From the NCBI GenBank assembly GCA_016710625.1, contig JADJVK010000005.1:62001-126000 (forward strand): a stretch of 64,000 bases of DNA, read 5' to 3'. Shown piece by piece: positions 47,654 through 56,472 of the stretch. Under the pieces are notes generated by a model. That model made no database searches and was not told where the DNA came from. It was given only the letters and a program-made list of their open reading frames with translations. The translations under genes and the position numbers were made by a program. The stretch is from Saprospiraceae bacterium (lineage in GTDB: Bacteria; Bacteroidota; Bacteroidia; Chitinophagales; Saprospiraceae). Position 1 is the first letter of the stretch, and the number at the start of each line of letters is the position of its first letter.

Positions 47654-48539
47654 TTATTTTTTCATAAAAAGAGTAAAAAAAAAATAAGGTGTTAGCAATA
47701 TTTTATCTATTCTTTTAGATATAAATTTCCTTTTCATTAAAAATCTATAATCATATTCTATGTAGTTTCTAAAAAAATGTGAAATTAATCGTATTTCCAT
47801 ATTCTTAAAAGCATGAAAAAAATGTTTTTATAAAACATTCTATTATAAAAAATAGCGTTATTCAGATTCTTAATAGAATTATTCTCATGAATATTATAAA
47901 CTGCCACTGGTTCAAGAGATGGGCTAGAAATTATTGTAGCGTTATTGTAAAATAATCTGTAGTATAAATCTACATCTTCGGCTTGTAATAAATACTTATC
48001 AAATAATCCAACATCTAAAATTGTAGATTTTCTAATACAAATTGAATTAATTGCAAAATTATCTCCTCTAATAAAATCGAAAATGCTTAATATTTTAAGT
48101 GGAGTTTCACAACCCATCAATTCATTATTTATATATACATTATTTAAATTTGTAATATTTATTTCATTCAATGTAGAAATCTTAATCCTATTCACAACAG
48201 CATCTATGATATTATCTTTTAATAATTCAATATCATATAAAAATCTATTTTGCAAATAATAATCATCAGCATCTAAAAAGCTATATAATCATTTTTAGAA
48301 ATCAAAATTCCTAGATTTCTAGCATTTCCAGCACCCAAATTGATATTGCTATCAACATTAACAACTTTAATTCTTTTATATAAATTTGATAATTTTATAC
48401 ATAATTCTAATGTATTATCATTAGAAACATCGTTAATTAAAACAATCTCTGAAACTTCATTTTGAATCAAACAAGATTCAACTGCTTTTTCTAAAGTATT
48501 ACTAGAATTATAGACTGGAATTATAACACTTATTGACAT
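47654..48539 (-). pseudogene. GT2 glycosyltransferase B, two frameshifts
   Basis: A family 2 transferase. The start at ATG 48539 gives MSISVIIPVYNSSNTLEKAV; then IVLINDVSNDNTLEL, GAGNARNLGI, and after a frame change (TTTTT for TTTTTT near 48275) LDADDYYLQNRFLYD, ending with a catalytic region LLQAEDVDLYYRL. A second T-run loss near 47815 shifts the tail into the frame reading FKNMEIRLISHFFRNYIEYDYRF, so the gene probably ends at TAA 47656-47654. It is one of three GT2 genes in a row. Confidence 0.74.
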
Positions 48540-48633
48540 TTTTTCTTTTATTTTACCAGTTATAACACCTAAATAAAATATTGGAGGTCTCATTAAATTT
48601 ATTAAAATAATTTGCCAATAATTATTTTTCCCA

Positions 48634-49437
48634 TTAATGAAAAATAAATTTCCTTAAAAAGTTTTTAAAAAATAGACCAAATAATGATTTAAAAAATAAA
48701 TAAAAATAATAAAATATTGAGAATTGGTTTTTAAATACTTCATCTCTACCTTGTGCAAAAATTGAATTAAATTGCCAAAGTAAAGTAAATTTTATTGGTG
48801 AAATATAGTGAAAAACTACTAATTCAGGGTCATAAGCTATTTTACACCCATTTTTTTCCAACCTATTTTGAAGTTCAGTCTCTTCGCCATAAGCAATGGA
48901 ATTTCCAATCATGCCAAAATCATTTTTAAATCCATTTAAATTTATTATTGCTTTTTTTTTATAAATTACATTTCCTCCACAGGGTACATCATAATTACAT
49001 AATCCAAAATTATCTAAAACTAATTCTTTATTTCCAAAATCTTTCGGCAACCATTTAGGGATATTACAATCTGAATAACCAATGTAATTTCCACCTATAC
49101 AATCATAATCAAATTTAATTATATCAAGTAATCTTTCAATATAATTATCATCTAAAAATGCATCATCATCTATATAAACTAACCAATCTCCAATTGATTC
49201 TGATATTGCACGATTTCTTGCAATTGACAATCCTATTTTTTCTTCATAAAAATATTTAAAGTTTTGTTTGTTTTTTATATATTCTAAAACAACTTGTTCT
49301 GTATCGTCTGTAGAGGCATTATTAATAATTAGAACTTCAAATAAATTAATATATTTCTCAATCTTAATTGAATTCAAACATTTAATCAATAAATTTCTTC
49401 TATTAAATGTGCATATAGCTATGGTTATAATTTTCAT
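48634..49437 (-). CDS. GT2 glycosyltransferase C (intact)
   Basis: A complete 267-residue family 2 transferase with TIAICTFNRRNLLIKCL at the N-terminus, LIINNASTDDTEQVV, GLSIARNRAI, the DxD motif as VYIDDDAFLDD, PCGGNVIYKKKAI (acceptor loop) and the catalytic YGEETELQNRL. The C-terminus carries an amphipathic aromatic stretch (FYYFYLFFKSLFGLFF) that could bind the membrane. It overlaps the broken upstream gene by 4 nt (ATG inside its stop). It should add one residue to the polysaccharide repeat unit. Confidence 0.86.
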   Translation of the reverse strand: MKIITIAICTFNRRNLLIKCLNSIKIEKYINLFEVLIINNASTDDTEQVVLEYIKNKQNFKYFYEEKIGLSIARNRAISESIGDWLVYIDDDAFLDDNYIERLLDIIKFDYDCIGGNYIGYSDCNIPKWLPKDFGNKELVLDNFGLCNYDVPCGGNVIYKKKAIINLNGFKNDFGMIGNSIAYGEETELQNRLEKNGCKIAYDPELVVFHYISPIKFTLLWQFNSIFAQGRDEVFKNQFSIFYYFYLFFKSLFGLFFKNFLRKFIFH

Positions 49438-50135
49438 TTTAAAATAGAATTACACTTTTTTATAAATCTATTTTTTGTATTGAATCTTATTTGAAAAGCA
49501 TGATATATCATCCCATTATATGTTGTACCATAACCAAAAATATTCTCTGGGTATAAATTCCAACATGGCATTTCTACTTCTGTTGGGAACCAATACTTAA
49601 TATTTGCACCGATATCCAAACTTTTTGATGTTAATATACCTCCAATATCATTATTATCATCTTCATCTAATGATTCAATACAAAGTTTTTCAAATAAACT
49701 TTTTACTTACATACCCAAAAAAATGGGCAACGTAAACATTTTTACCTTCTTTTATGATTAGCTGTTTGAATTGCCTGAAATAGTATTGCCATCTTGAATA
49801 TCATTTAACAATGAAAATATTGCTTCTTTTCAATGGAATACAATCAATATCAAAAATATAAAATATTTAAAAAAATTAAAATTCTTAAATGTGAAAATAA
49901 ATTCAGCATGGCTACAATTATCATTTATTTGTAAAAGTGGTAAATTAAAGAATTTAAAACTTTTTTTTTTTGATAAGTAACTATTTCTAAATCAATATTA
50001 TTATTAAAAAGCTAATTATAAGAACATCTTCAAACTTAACATTTTTAATATTATAAATACTTAATAATCCACTATTACTAAATAAATGATTTTTTTATTT
50101 ATATTAGTTTTCCAAAATCTCTTATAAATCAATTT
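49434..50135 (-). pseudogene. Heavily decayed gene of unknown function in the polysaccharide cluster
   Basis: Protein-like segments occur in order but in changing frames: LIYKRFWKTNINKKIIYLVIV, NIKNVKFEDVLIIS, IDLEIVTYQKKKVLNSLIYHFYK, NDNCSHAEFIFTFKNFNFF, FDIDCIPLKRSNIF, WQYYFRQFKQLIIKEGKN, VYVAHFFGYVSKK, and the longest open part (49434-49700) with CIESLDEDDNNDIGG, IKYWFPTEVEMPCWNL and YGTTYNGMIYHAFQIRF. At least six frame changes are needed. Pieces look like one cytosolic protein of about 230 residues that I do not recognise. Position between a glycosyltransferase and wzt suggests a role in polysaccharide synthesis. Boundaries are approximate. Confidence 0.5.
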
Positions 50136-50316
50136 ATTTCAATTTTAGATTTGTAAATACTTTTACACATTTTTAGGAAATTTGCTCCTAATTATTTTTG
50201 ATCCTAGATATATTAATTGTAGATGCACTATAAATATAATCAAATTTATTTGAAAAATCAAGTAAAAAATATCTAACAAGTATAATTCCAGGTGACAATA
50301 AAATTTCTTTGAATAA

Positions 50317-51333
50317 TTAGTTTAATAGAAGTGTTTTGCCTATTAATTTCAATTTGCCAATTGAATCAAAACTGGTTATATGAGTTATTATCTCATCTTT
50401 TTCATTTTTAAAATTTATAGCTAATTCAAAATCTGAATTCAGTTCTTTAGAAAAAATTTGAAAATTTATATGAATATCATCACCCATATAAAAATAATTT
50501 GTTAATATATTACTTTCATTTAAAATTTTATATTTAATTATTTGTATTTTCTTATTACCAAATCTTTTAGAAATTAACTCGGAATTAATAATACTGTTTT
50601 TATATTTTTTAATAATTAAGTTAGTATTTTTAAAATCAATAATTTCTCCACCAGTTAGTAAAATAGAATTATTAGTAATTTTTTCTATCATCCCCAAATC
50701 ATGACTCACCACCACCACTGTCCGACCTTCTCCTTTACTAACAGACTCCATTTTGCCCAGGCATTTTTTTTGAAATTCTGCGTCTCCAACCGAAAGTACT
50801 TCATCTACAAGCAAAATTTCAGGATCAAGGTGAGCAGCGACGGCAAAGGCGAGGCGGAGCTGCATTCCACTACTATACTTTTTTAGGGGCGTATCCAAAA
50901 AGGTTTCTACACCACTGAAATCTATTATTTCATCAAACTTTTTTTGTATTTCATGTTTTTTGAGCCCCAATATTGCTCCATTAAAATAGACATTTTCTCT
51001 ACCAGTCAATTCTGGATGGAAACCTGTTCCCACTTCAAGTAAGCTTGCTACCCTACCTCGCAATTTGATGCTTCCTGTGGTGGGTGGTGTGATTCTACTC
51101 AATATTTTCAATAAAGTACTTTTCCCAGCTCCATTTCTACCGATAATACCAACGGTTTCTCCAGGATATATATCAAAATTTATATCTTTCAATGCATAAA
51201 ATGGCTCTGTTTTTGGCGAACCAAACCACTTAGATGGGCTAGATAATCTATCCCTCAATGAATAGTATCTTTCTTCTTTCGACCCAATTTGATACACTTT
51301 ACTTAAATCCCTAACGGCAATAATTGGTTTCAA
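50317..51333 (-). CDS. wzt: O-antigen/polysaccharide ABC transporter ATPase (Wzt-like)
   Basis: ATPase of the ABC exporter that moves the finished polysaccharide across the inner membrane. Walker A is GRNGAGKST (about 70), the Q-loop region VGTGFHPELTGREN, signature YSSGMQLRLAFA, Walker B ILLVDEVLSVGD and switch VSHD. After residue 240 comes a Wzt-type C-terminal sandwich (substrate recognition), but it is cut short by a TAA at 50319-50317. The same frame then continues KEILLSPGIILVRYFLLDFSNKFDYIYSA... to TAG at 50188, which reads like the missing end of that domain. So the true gene probably spans 50188-51333, with a premature stop or paired indels. Confidence 0.88.
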   Translation of the reverse strand: MKPIIAVRDLSKVYQIGSKEERYYSLRDRLSSPSKWFGSPKTEPFYALKDINFDIYPGETVGIIGRNGAGKSTLLKILSRITPPTTGSIKLRGRVASLLEVGTGFHPELTGRENVYFNGAILGLKKHEIQKKFDEIIDFSGVETFLDTPLKKYSSGMQLRLAFAVAAHLDPEILLVDEVLSVGDAEFQKKCLGKMESVSKGEGRTVVVVSHDLGMIEKITNNSILLTGGEIIDFKNTNLIIKKYKNSIINSELISKRFGNKKIQIIKYKILNESNILTNYFYMGDDIHINFQIFSKELNSDFELAINFKNEKDEIITHITSFDSIGKLKLIGKTLLLN

Positions 51334-51376
51334 ATATTTCTATTATCAATTTTATGAAGAAAATAATATTTCATTT

Positions 51377-52207
51377 CTACGCAATATCTGCAAAAAAGGC
51401 TTCCGTTTTTCTAAAATAATATATTCCTATCAAAAATAATATACTATTATTAACGAATCCTAGAAAAATTGTAACAAAATCTATTGGTTCATTACTAAAT
51501 GCACATCTCCAGAGGTGCATTGCTCCATTCAAAGGATGCAGAGACTTCAATAAATTCAAACTAGCATCTTGAAAATCAAGCGGATACAACACTGTTGAAG
51601 AAAATAATAATAGCTGAATCAGAAATGGTAGTGCATACCGAACATCCCTAAATTTCAAATTCATCGCTGCCAAAAGGCACCCAATCCCAAAAGCAGCTAA
51701 TAAGGTCAGAATAATTGCACCTAAGATATATAAAAAACTAAAAACATGAAAATGGTTATTAAATATTAAGGTGCCTATGATTAAAGAGACAGACATTATT
51801 GTAAAATCTACCAATGCATTTCCTATCGCTGCTATGGGAATTACTAATCTCGGAAAATAGATTTTTTTAATAATATTGGCGTTTGAGACCATGCTTTCAG
51901 CAGCTTGACTTATTGATACTGAGAATAATTGCCACAAAACCAAGCCAGTTAGTACAAAATATCCGTAATTCATCCAATGCAAATTGGGTTGTATAGATTT
52001 GCTCAATGCAAAATAAAATACTGCAAGAAGGGTCAATGGTTGAATAAAAACCCAGAGTACACCAATGACCGTCTGCTTATATTTTACTTTTAAATCCCTC
52101 CAGACAAAAAAGTAAATTAATTCACGATTTTGCCATAGTTCTCGAATATTCAGCGAAAAATGGGTAATCGGCTTTATTTCTATATAGTGATCTTTTTCAG
52201 ATACCAT
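51377..52207 (-). CDS. wzm: O-antigen/polysaccharide ABC transporter permease (Wzm-like)
   Basis: A 276-residue ABC-2 type permease with six membrane helices and the family signature around FFVWRDLKVKYKQTVIGVLWVFIQPL (amphipathic N-terminal helix, residues about 28-55). Further pieces: NANIIKKIYFPRLVIPIAAIGNALVDF and the C-terminal LLFSSTVLYP / NPLNGAMHLWR-type loop (LHPLNGAMHLWRCAF). It lies 43 nt upstream of wzt in the same operon. Wzm/Wzt systems export O-antigen, capsule or teichoic acid; here O-antigen or capsule. It begins the minus-strand cluster. Confidence 0.93.
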   Translation of the reverse strand: MVSEKDHYIEIKPITHFSLNIRELWQNRELIYFFVWRDLKVKYKQTVIGVLWVFIQPLTLLAVFYFALSKSIQPNLHWMNYGYFVLTGLVLWQLFSVSISQAAESMVSNANIIKKIYFPRLVIPIAAIGNALVDFTIMSVSLIIGTLIFNNHFHVFSFLYILGAIILTLLAAFGIGCLLAAMNLKFRDVRYALPFLIQLLLFSSTVLYPLDFQDASLNLLKSLHPLNGAMHLWRCAFSNEPIDFVTIFLGFVNNSILFLIGIYYFRKTEAFFADIA

Positions 52208-52344
52208 AAATAATATTTATTGCTTTTGATTGTATTTGACTATTAAAATCACAATGATTTTTGTCAAAAATATATATTTTATTTTTAATTAATGGGATAT
52301 TAGCGAATTACAAAGCTAATTTATAAGGATAATAATTTTTATTC

Positions 52345-52656
52345 AACTCTTTCAGAGTTGGCTTCTTTTTCAATCACCCGAATTTTATTCGGGGTTTGTA
52401 TATTAAAGCCTTTCAGGCTTTTTGTTTTTCTTTGCCTCTTCCCACTTCGTACTATCCCTCCTCCTATCTCCCCGAATTTTATTCAGGGTTATGAAGATTA
52501 AAGCTTTTCAGGCTTATTGTATTCCCCTCTATCCCACTTCCACTATCCCTCTCCCTCTATCCCCGAATTTCATTCGGGGTTAAAAAGATTCAAGTCCTTC
52601 GGACTTTTGCCTTTATAACTATTACTTATTGTCTTCAATGAATCCCGAAAGGGATT
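52345..52656. repeat. REP-like palindrome array
   Basis: The segment holds alternating hairpin motifs: AACTCT-TTC-AGAGTT (52345-52359); CCCGAATTTTATTCGGGG (52377-52394) with AAAGCC-TTTCA-GGCTTT (52405-52421); CCCGAATTTTATTCAGGG (52471-52488) with AAGCTTTTCAGGCTT (52501-52515); CCCCGAATTTCATTCGGGG (52561-52579) with AAGTCC-TTC-GGACTT (52592-52606); and AATCCCGAAAGGGATT (52641-52656). Pyrimidine-rich spacers separate them. This composite unit, repeated about three times, is the kind of non-coding REP/RAYT-mobilised repeat seen in Bacteroidota. It could also act as a bidirectional transcription end for wzm's upstream side. Confidence 0.75.
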
Positions 52657-52741
52657 TAAAAGCATATTCTACCAATTAATCACTAGCATTGAATTACAAT
52701 AGAGACTATTTTATTGAAGCTCTTTAGACATCGTATTTTCA

Positions 52742-52982
52742 CTTTGTTTCTCACGATGTTCCTTTGCAACCTCGCAGTGTTCCTTTAGTTTATCACAATG
52801 TTCCTTTGCAACCTCGCAGTGTTTCTTTTGTTTCTCACGATATTTCTTTGCAACCTCGCAGTGTTTCTTTAGTTTCTCACGATGTTTCTTTGCAACCTCG
52901 CAGCGTTTCTTTAGTTTATCACGATGTTCCTTTGCAACCTTGTAGTGTTCCTTTAGTTTATCACAACGTTCCTTTGCAACCT
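52742..52982. repeat. 21-bp/42-bp tandem repeat with heptad coding pattern
   Basis: About 11 units of 21 bp alternate between two versions, CTTTGCAACCTCGCAGTGTTC and CTTTAGTTTATCACAATGTTC (42-bp pair), with few changes between copies. On the minus strand the pair encodes 14-residue units such as VAKEHRDKLKKHCE with no stop, and the frame ends at a TAA near 52717, but it has no ATG, GTG or TTG start within the open stretch (a TAG lies upstream near 53002). The plus-strand reading (LQPRSVSLVSHD...) is also open but has no protein character. Most likely non-coding or a remnant of a coiled-coil gene. Confidence 0.75.
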
Positions 52983-53047
52983 TAGAAGAAATTTGTTTAG
53001 TGCCCTAAAATTTCTTGACAAATTTAGCGTCAATTTACAACAGTTCA

Positions 53048-53566
53048 TCAATTTTTCTTTTTGACTTCCTCTTTTATTAGAACAGCCTTTTTCTTTTTTT
53101 CTTCCATCAACTTTGCCCTTTTATCAATATAACTATCCACTTGCTCTTTGATTAATAAGTCTTTATTATTCAATCTTCTATGATAACAAATCATTACAAA
53201 CTCAGCCATATCATCTGGATGAAGGATGCCTAATTGTTTAATAGTATGTGAAAGTCTTGAGCCATAATAAAATCCCCAGTTATTCAAAATCCAAAGTTTA
53301 AGCCCACCCTTAATTCTCACTTGCTCCTCTGTGAATGATGTAAACTGTTTAATAGCTGCAGTTTCCAATTTTTTATTCAATTGTACAATAGCATCTTCCA
53401 CATCTTTTGGAATATAAGTGCCATACAAAAATTCTTTTTTTATTCTGGAAGCATACTCCTTTTCATAAGTAGCTCTATCTGAAGGCAGATCTTTTTCATT
53501 GGCAACCTTTTGTGAGAAACCAAAATTTGAAATAAAAATGAAGGCAAATAAAAAGATGATTCTCAT
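53048..53566 (-). CDS. Exported hypothetical protein, possibly DUF6794
   Basis: A 172-residue protein with a signal peptide (cleavage near FGFSQ). The centre has IPKDVEDAIVQLNKKL, LKLWILNNWGFYYGSRLSHTIKQLGILHPDDMAEFVMICYHR, a pattern I associate with the DUF6794 domain, and the C-terminus is a Lys-rich coiled coil (AKLMEEKKKKAVLIKEEVKKKN). The function is unknown. It starts at ATG 53566, inside a divergent gap of 118 nt to the FAD oxidoreductase gene, and follows the 42-bp repeat region. Confidence 0.75.
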   Translation of the reverse strand: MRIIFLFAFIFISNFGFSQKVANEKDLPSDRATYEKEYASRIKKEFLYGTYIPKDVEDAIVQLNKKLETAAIKQFTSFTEEQVRIKGGLKLWILNNWGFYYGSRLSHTIKQLGILHPDDMAEFVMICYHRRLNNKDLLIKEQVDSYIDKRAKLMEEKKKKAVLIKEEVKKKN

Positions 53567-53684
53567 ATTTTTTTCTAATTTAACTACAAATGTAGGCGTT
53601 TATTGTATTGCATTTTATAAAGAAATTGAATTTAACCATCGATTAACTAAAATTATGTCTATTTTTGAATTCATTCTTCTTTTT

Positions 53685-54962
53685 ATGAATGTAGTGATCA
53701 TTGGAAATGGAATTAGTGGTATTACCGCTGCAAGACATATTAGAAAACTCAGTAATGCTTCGATAACTGTTATATCGGAGGAGGCGGACTATTTTTTTAG
53801 TCGTACAGCCCTGATGTATATCTATATGGGGCATATGCGACTACAAGATACTCAACCATATGAAAATTGGTTTTGGGAAAAAAATAAGATTTCTTTATTA
53901 AAAAAAAGAGTGGAATCTGTTGATTTTACAACCAAAAAAATTATTCTACAAGATCATTCTAATATAAATTACGACAAATTAATTATTGCTACTGGCTCGA
54001 AATCAAATAATTACAATTGTAAAGGAACTGAGTTGGAGGGCGTTAGAAGTTTATATCACTTACAAGATTTAACTTATATTGATAAAATATCCGCAGGATT
54101 AAATAGAGCAGTAATCGTTGGTGGTGGATTGATTGGGGTAGAATTGGCAGAAATGTTTCACAGTAGAAATATTCCTGTTACTTTTTTGGTGAGAGAAACT
54201 TCCTTTTGGGGGAAAGTATTGCCTCCTGAAGAAGCAAATATGATTGACCGACATCTTTTCGAACACCATATTGATCTGAAATTAAAACCTGAGCTAACTG
54301 AAATAATTGGCGAAGCTGGAAAGGTGGTCGCCATCAAGGCAAGTACTGACGAAGAAATTTCCTGTGGTTTTGTAGGTATCACTATCGGAGTAAGCCCAAA
54401 TATTGATTTTCTGAAATTTTCTGCTCTGAAAACCAATAAAGGGATTCTAGTGAATGAATTTTTAGAGACTAACATAGAGGATGTATATGCCATTGGCGAT
54501 TGTGCAGAATTGGAAAATCCAGATCAAGATAGAAAATCAATAGAAGCAATATGGTACACAGGCAGAATGATGGGTGAGGTAGTTGCACAGTCAATTTGTG
54601 GTACAAAAACGGCATATCATCCCGGAATTTGGTTTAATTCTGCAAAATTTTTTGATATCGAATATCAGGTTTATGGAAAAATAGACCCTATTTTACCCGA
54701 AGGAATTGAAACTATTTATTGGGAACATAAAGAGGGCAAAAAATCCATAAGAATCAATTTTTCTTCTGTAGATAAGGCAGTCATTGGATTCAATCTAATG
54801 GGCATCCGATTTCGCCATAATATTTGTGAACAATGGATAAAAGAAAGAAAAACAATAGACTACGTTGTAAAACACCTTCAAGAAGCCAATTTTGACCCTG
54901 AATTTTTCAAAAGATATGAAACTGAAATTCAAAAATTATATTTAGAAAAATTTAATCAATGA
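53685..54962 (+). CDS. FAD-dependent NAD(P)H oxidoreductase (rubredoxin-reductase-like)
   Basis: A 425-residue Pyr_redox_2 protein. Start at ATG 53685 places the FAD dinucleotide motif at the N-terminus (NVVIIGNGISGITAARHI); upstream in-frame ATGs would add a spurious leader. Other sites: LIIATGSKSN, the NAD(P) motif AVIVGGGLIGVELAEMF, and the C-terminal FAD motif EDVYAIGDCAE. The domain after 320 resembles nitrite-reductase/rubredoxin-reductase-like electron-transfer flavoproteins. It has no cysteine pair at the active site. The gene overlaps the following Fe-S membrane-protein gene by 4 nt (ATGA), so the pair forms an electron-transfer module from NAD(P)H to a membrane Fe-S protein. Confidence 0.86.
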   Translation: MNVVIIGNGISGITAARHIRKLSNASITVISEEADYFFSRTALMYIYMGHMRLQDTQPYENWFWEKNKISLLKKRVESVDFTTKKIILQDHSNINYDKLIIATGSKSNNYNCKGTELEGVRSLYHLQDLTYIDKISAGLNRAVIVGGGLIGVELAEMFHSRNIPVTFLVRETSFWGKVLPPEEANMIDRHLFEHHIDLKLKPELTEIIGEAGKVVAIKASTDEEISCGFVGITIGVSPNIDFLKFSALKTNKGILVNEFLETNIEDVYAIGDCAELENPDQDRKSIEAIWYTGRMMGEVVAQSICGTKTAYHPGIWFNSAKFFDIEYQVYGKIDPILPEGIETIYWEHKEGKKSIRINFSSVDKAVIGFNLMGIRFRHNICEQWIKERKTIDYVVKHLQEANFDPEFFKRYETEIQKLYLEKFNQ

Positions 54963-56249
54963 AAACAACAGAAAGCTTAGCAATCATCAATCCCTCAAAT
55001 ATTTCTATTCCAATTTACGAAAAATTGGCTTTGGGAGTAATTGCGATAGCCTTCCTCTTATTCTCTTTGGCTTTTTTCAATATTTACCCCTTTCAAATCT
55101 ACCTTCAACTGTTGCTTTCTATCTCTTTTTTAACCATTGGAAGCATTTGGTACACCTTTTTATTGTATTCAAAGACTCCAAGTGGCATAAAAAATAATGG
55201 CGTTTTCTTCAAAAATATTTCCAATAGAGGGGTAATTGGTTGGATGTTGGGAGTGATTTTAACAGGTTTCTATATATTATTGTATTGGTTTCCAACCTAT
55301 TTAGAGGGCTTAATTCACTTATTTGACCCCCTAAGTTATTCTATTCGAGGAAAAGCAGCTGACAATTGGTTTTTATATGGCAGCTTCTACACCATAGCAG
55401 TATTATTGCTTGGTTTTAAATTTGGTTTTAAATATCGCCACAACCGCTATCAATTGGTCAGAACCTTTTCTGTTTGTTTTTTTCAGCTAATTTTTGCCTA
55501 TTTGATCCCCGCATTTTTAATAAAAATGAATAGTCCTGAATTTTATTTCACCTATTTCTGGCCATTAAAAAAAGAAATGCTATTCCCAAATGACCTTCAA
55601 TATCTCGCCTCTACTGGTAGCCTCGGTGTATTTATGGTCTATTGGACTGTACTTTTAGCTTTAGTAGGAGTGCCCATTTTAACTTATTTTTTTGGTAAAA
55701 GATGGTATTGTAGCTGGATTTGTGGCTGCGGAGCACTTGCTGAAACTGCTGGTGATGCATTCAGGCATCTTTCAGACAAATCATTAAAAGCTTGGAAAAT
55801 AGAACGTTATCTAATCTATTCAGTTTTAGTTTTTGTAGTTATTCTGACTATTCTTATTATGGGTAAATTCTCTTTGGAAAGGCAACATTTTAGGCTCATT
55901 TTCGCAAACATACGCCAAAGCCTATGGTTTCCTGATTGGCTCAATATTTTCTGGAGTTATAGGCACTGGATTTTACCCAATCCTCGGAAGTAGGGTTTGG
56001 TGCAGATTTGGTTGCCCTCAAGCTGCGATACTTGGCATCTTACAAAAATATTTTTCACGTTTTCGCATCACCACCAATGGAGGGCAATGTATTTCTTGTG
56101 GCAATTGCTCCACTTATTGTGAAATGGGAATAGACGTCAGAGCCTATGCCCAAAAAGGTGAAGATATTCTAAGAGCCTCCTGTGTAGGCTGTGGCATCTG
56201 CTCCGCTGTTTGCCCAAGGGGAGTTTTGAAGCTAGAAAATAAAAAATAA
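54959..56249 (+). pseudogene. NapH/NosR-like 4Fe-4S membrane protein, one frameshift
   Basis: A membrane electron-transfer protein of about 430 residues. Segments: TM1-2 (LALGVIAIAFLLFSLAFF, QLLLSISFLTIGSIWYTFL), more TMs, then KRWYCSWICGCGALAE, and, after the break, VWCRFGCPQAA, CISCGNCSTYCEMGI and CVGCGICSAVCPRG, the last two being ferredoxin-like 4Fe-4S sites on the cytoplasmic side. The frame breaks in the TTTT run at 55899-55902; dropping one T joins HFRLI to SQTYAKAYGFL and gives a single protein ending at TAA 56247-56249. It resembles NapH/NosR-type quinol-oxidising subunits. Its partner is the upstream flavoprotein. Confidence 0.83.
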
Positions 56250-56384
56250 ATTTAGAAGACTTTTCTGAATTTTAAAATTCATTTTTGAATGTTCGAAATC
56301 AACTCCCGTTGGAAAAATCAAAATATTCCGATAAATATAAAAATATCAACAAATAAACACATCAACATATAATAAACATCAACT

Positions 56385-56464
56385 CCCGAAGTTCCGATAA
56401 TTCGGAACGGGATCAACACATCAACAAATAAACAAATAAACAAATAAACTCCCGAAATTTCGGG
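56385..56464. repeat. REP-like palindromes and CAAATAAA repeats
   Basis: Two hairpins flank a short tandem array: CCCGAAGTTCCGATAAT with TTCGGAACGGG (56385-56411), CCCGAAATTTCGGG (56451-56464, perfect), with CAAATAAA repeated three times between. The CCCGA...TCGGG core is shared with the array at 52.4-52.6 kb, so they belong to one repeat family. The gap 56250-56384 before it is AT-rich with no gene. Confidence 0.7.
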
Positions 56465-56472
56465 ATCAACAA

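Noticed and set aside
52345..52656. CRISPR-like array
   Set aside because: The repeated units are palindromes of varying sequence and spacing, with no constant-length spacers and no cas genes in the window.
52764..52985. Plus-strand 73-codon frame in the tandem repeat
   Set aside because: It is only the translation of the 42-bp repeat (LQPRSVSLVSHD units), with no signal, domain or promoter.
53499..53684. N-terminal extension of the FAD oxidoreductase
   Set aside because: The extension overlaps the divergent exported-protein gene and precedes the FAD motif by about 60 residues without domain features; ATG 53685 places GNGISG at the N-terminus.
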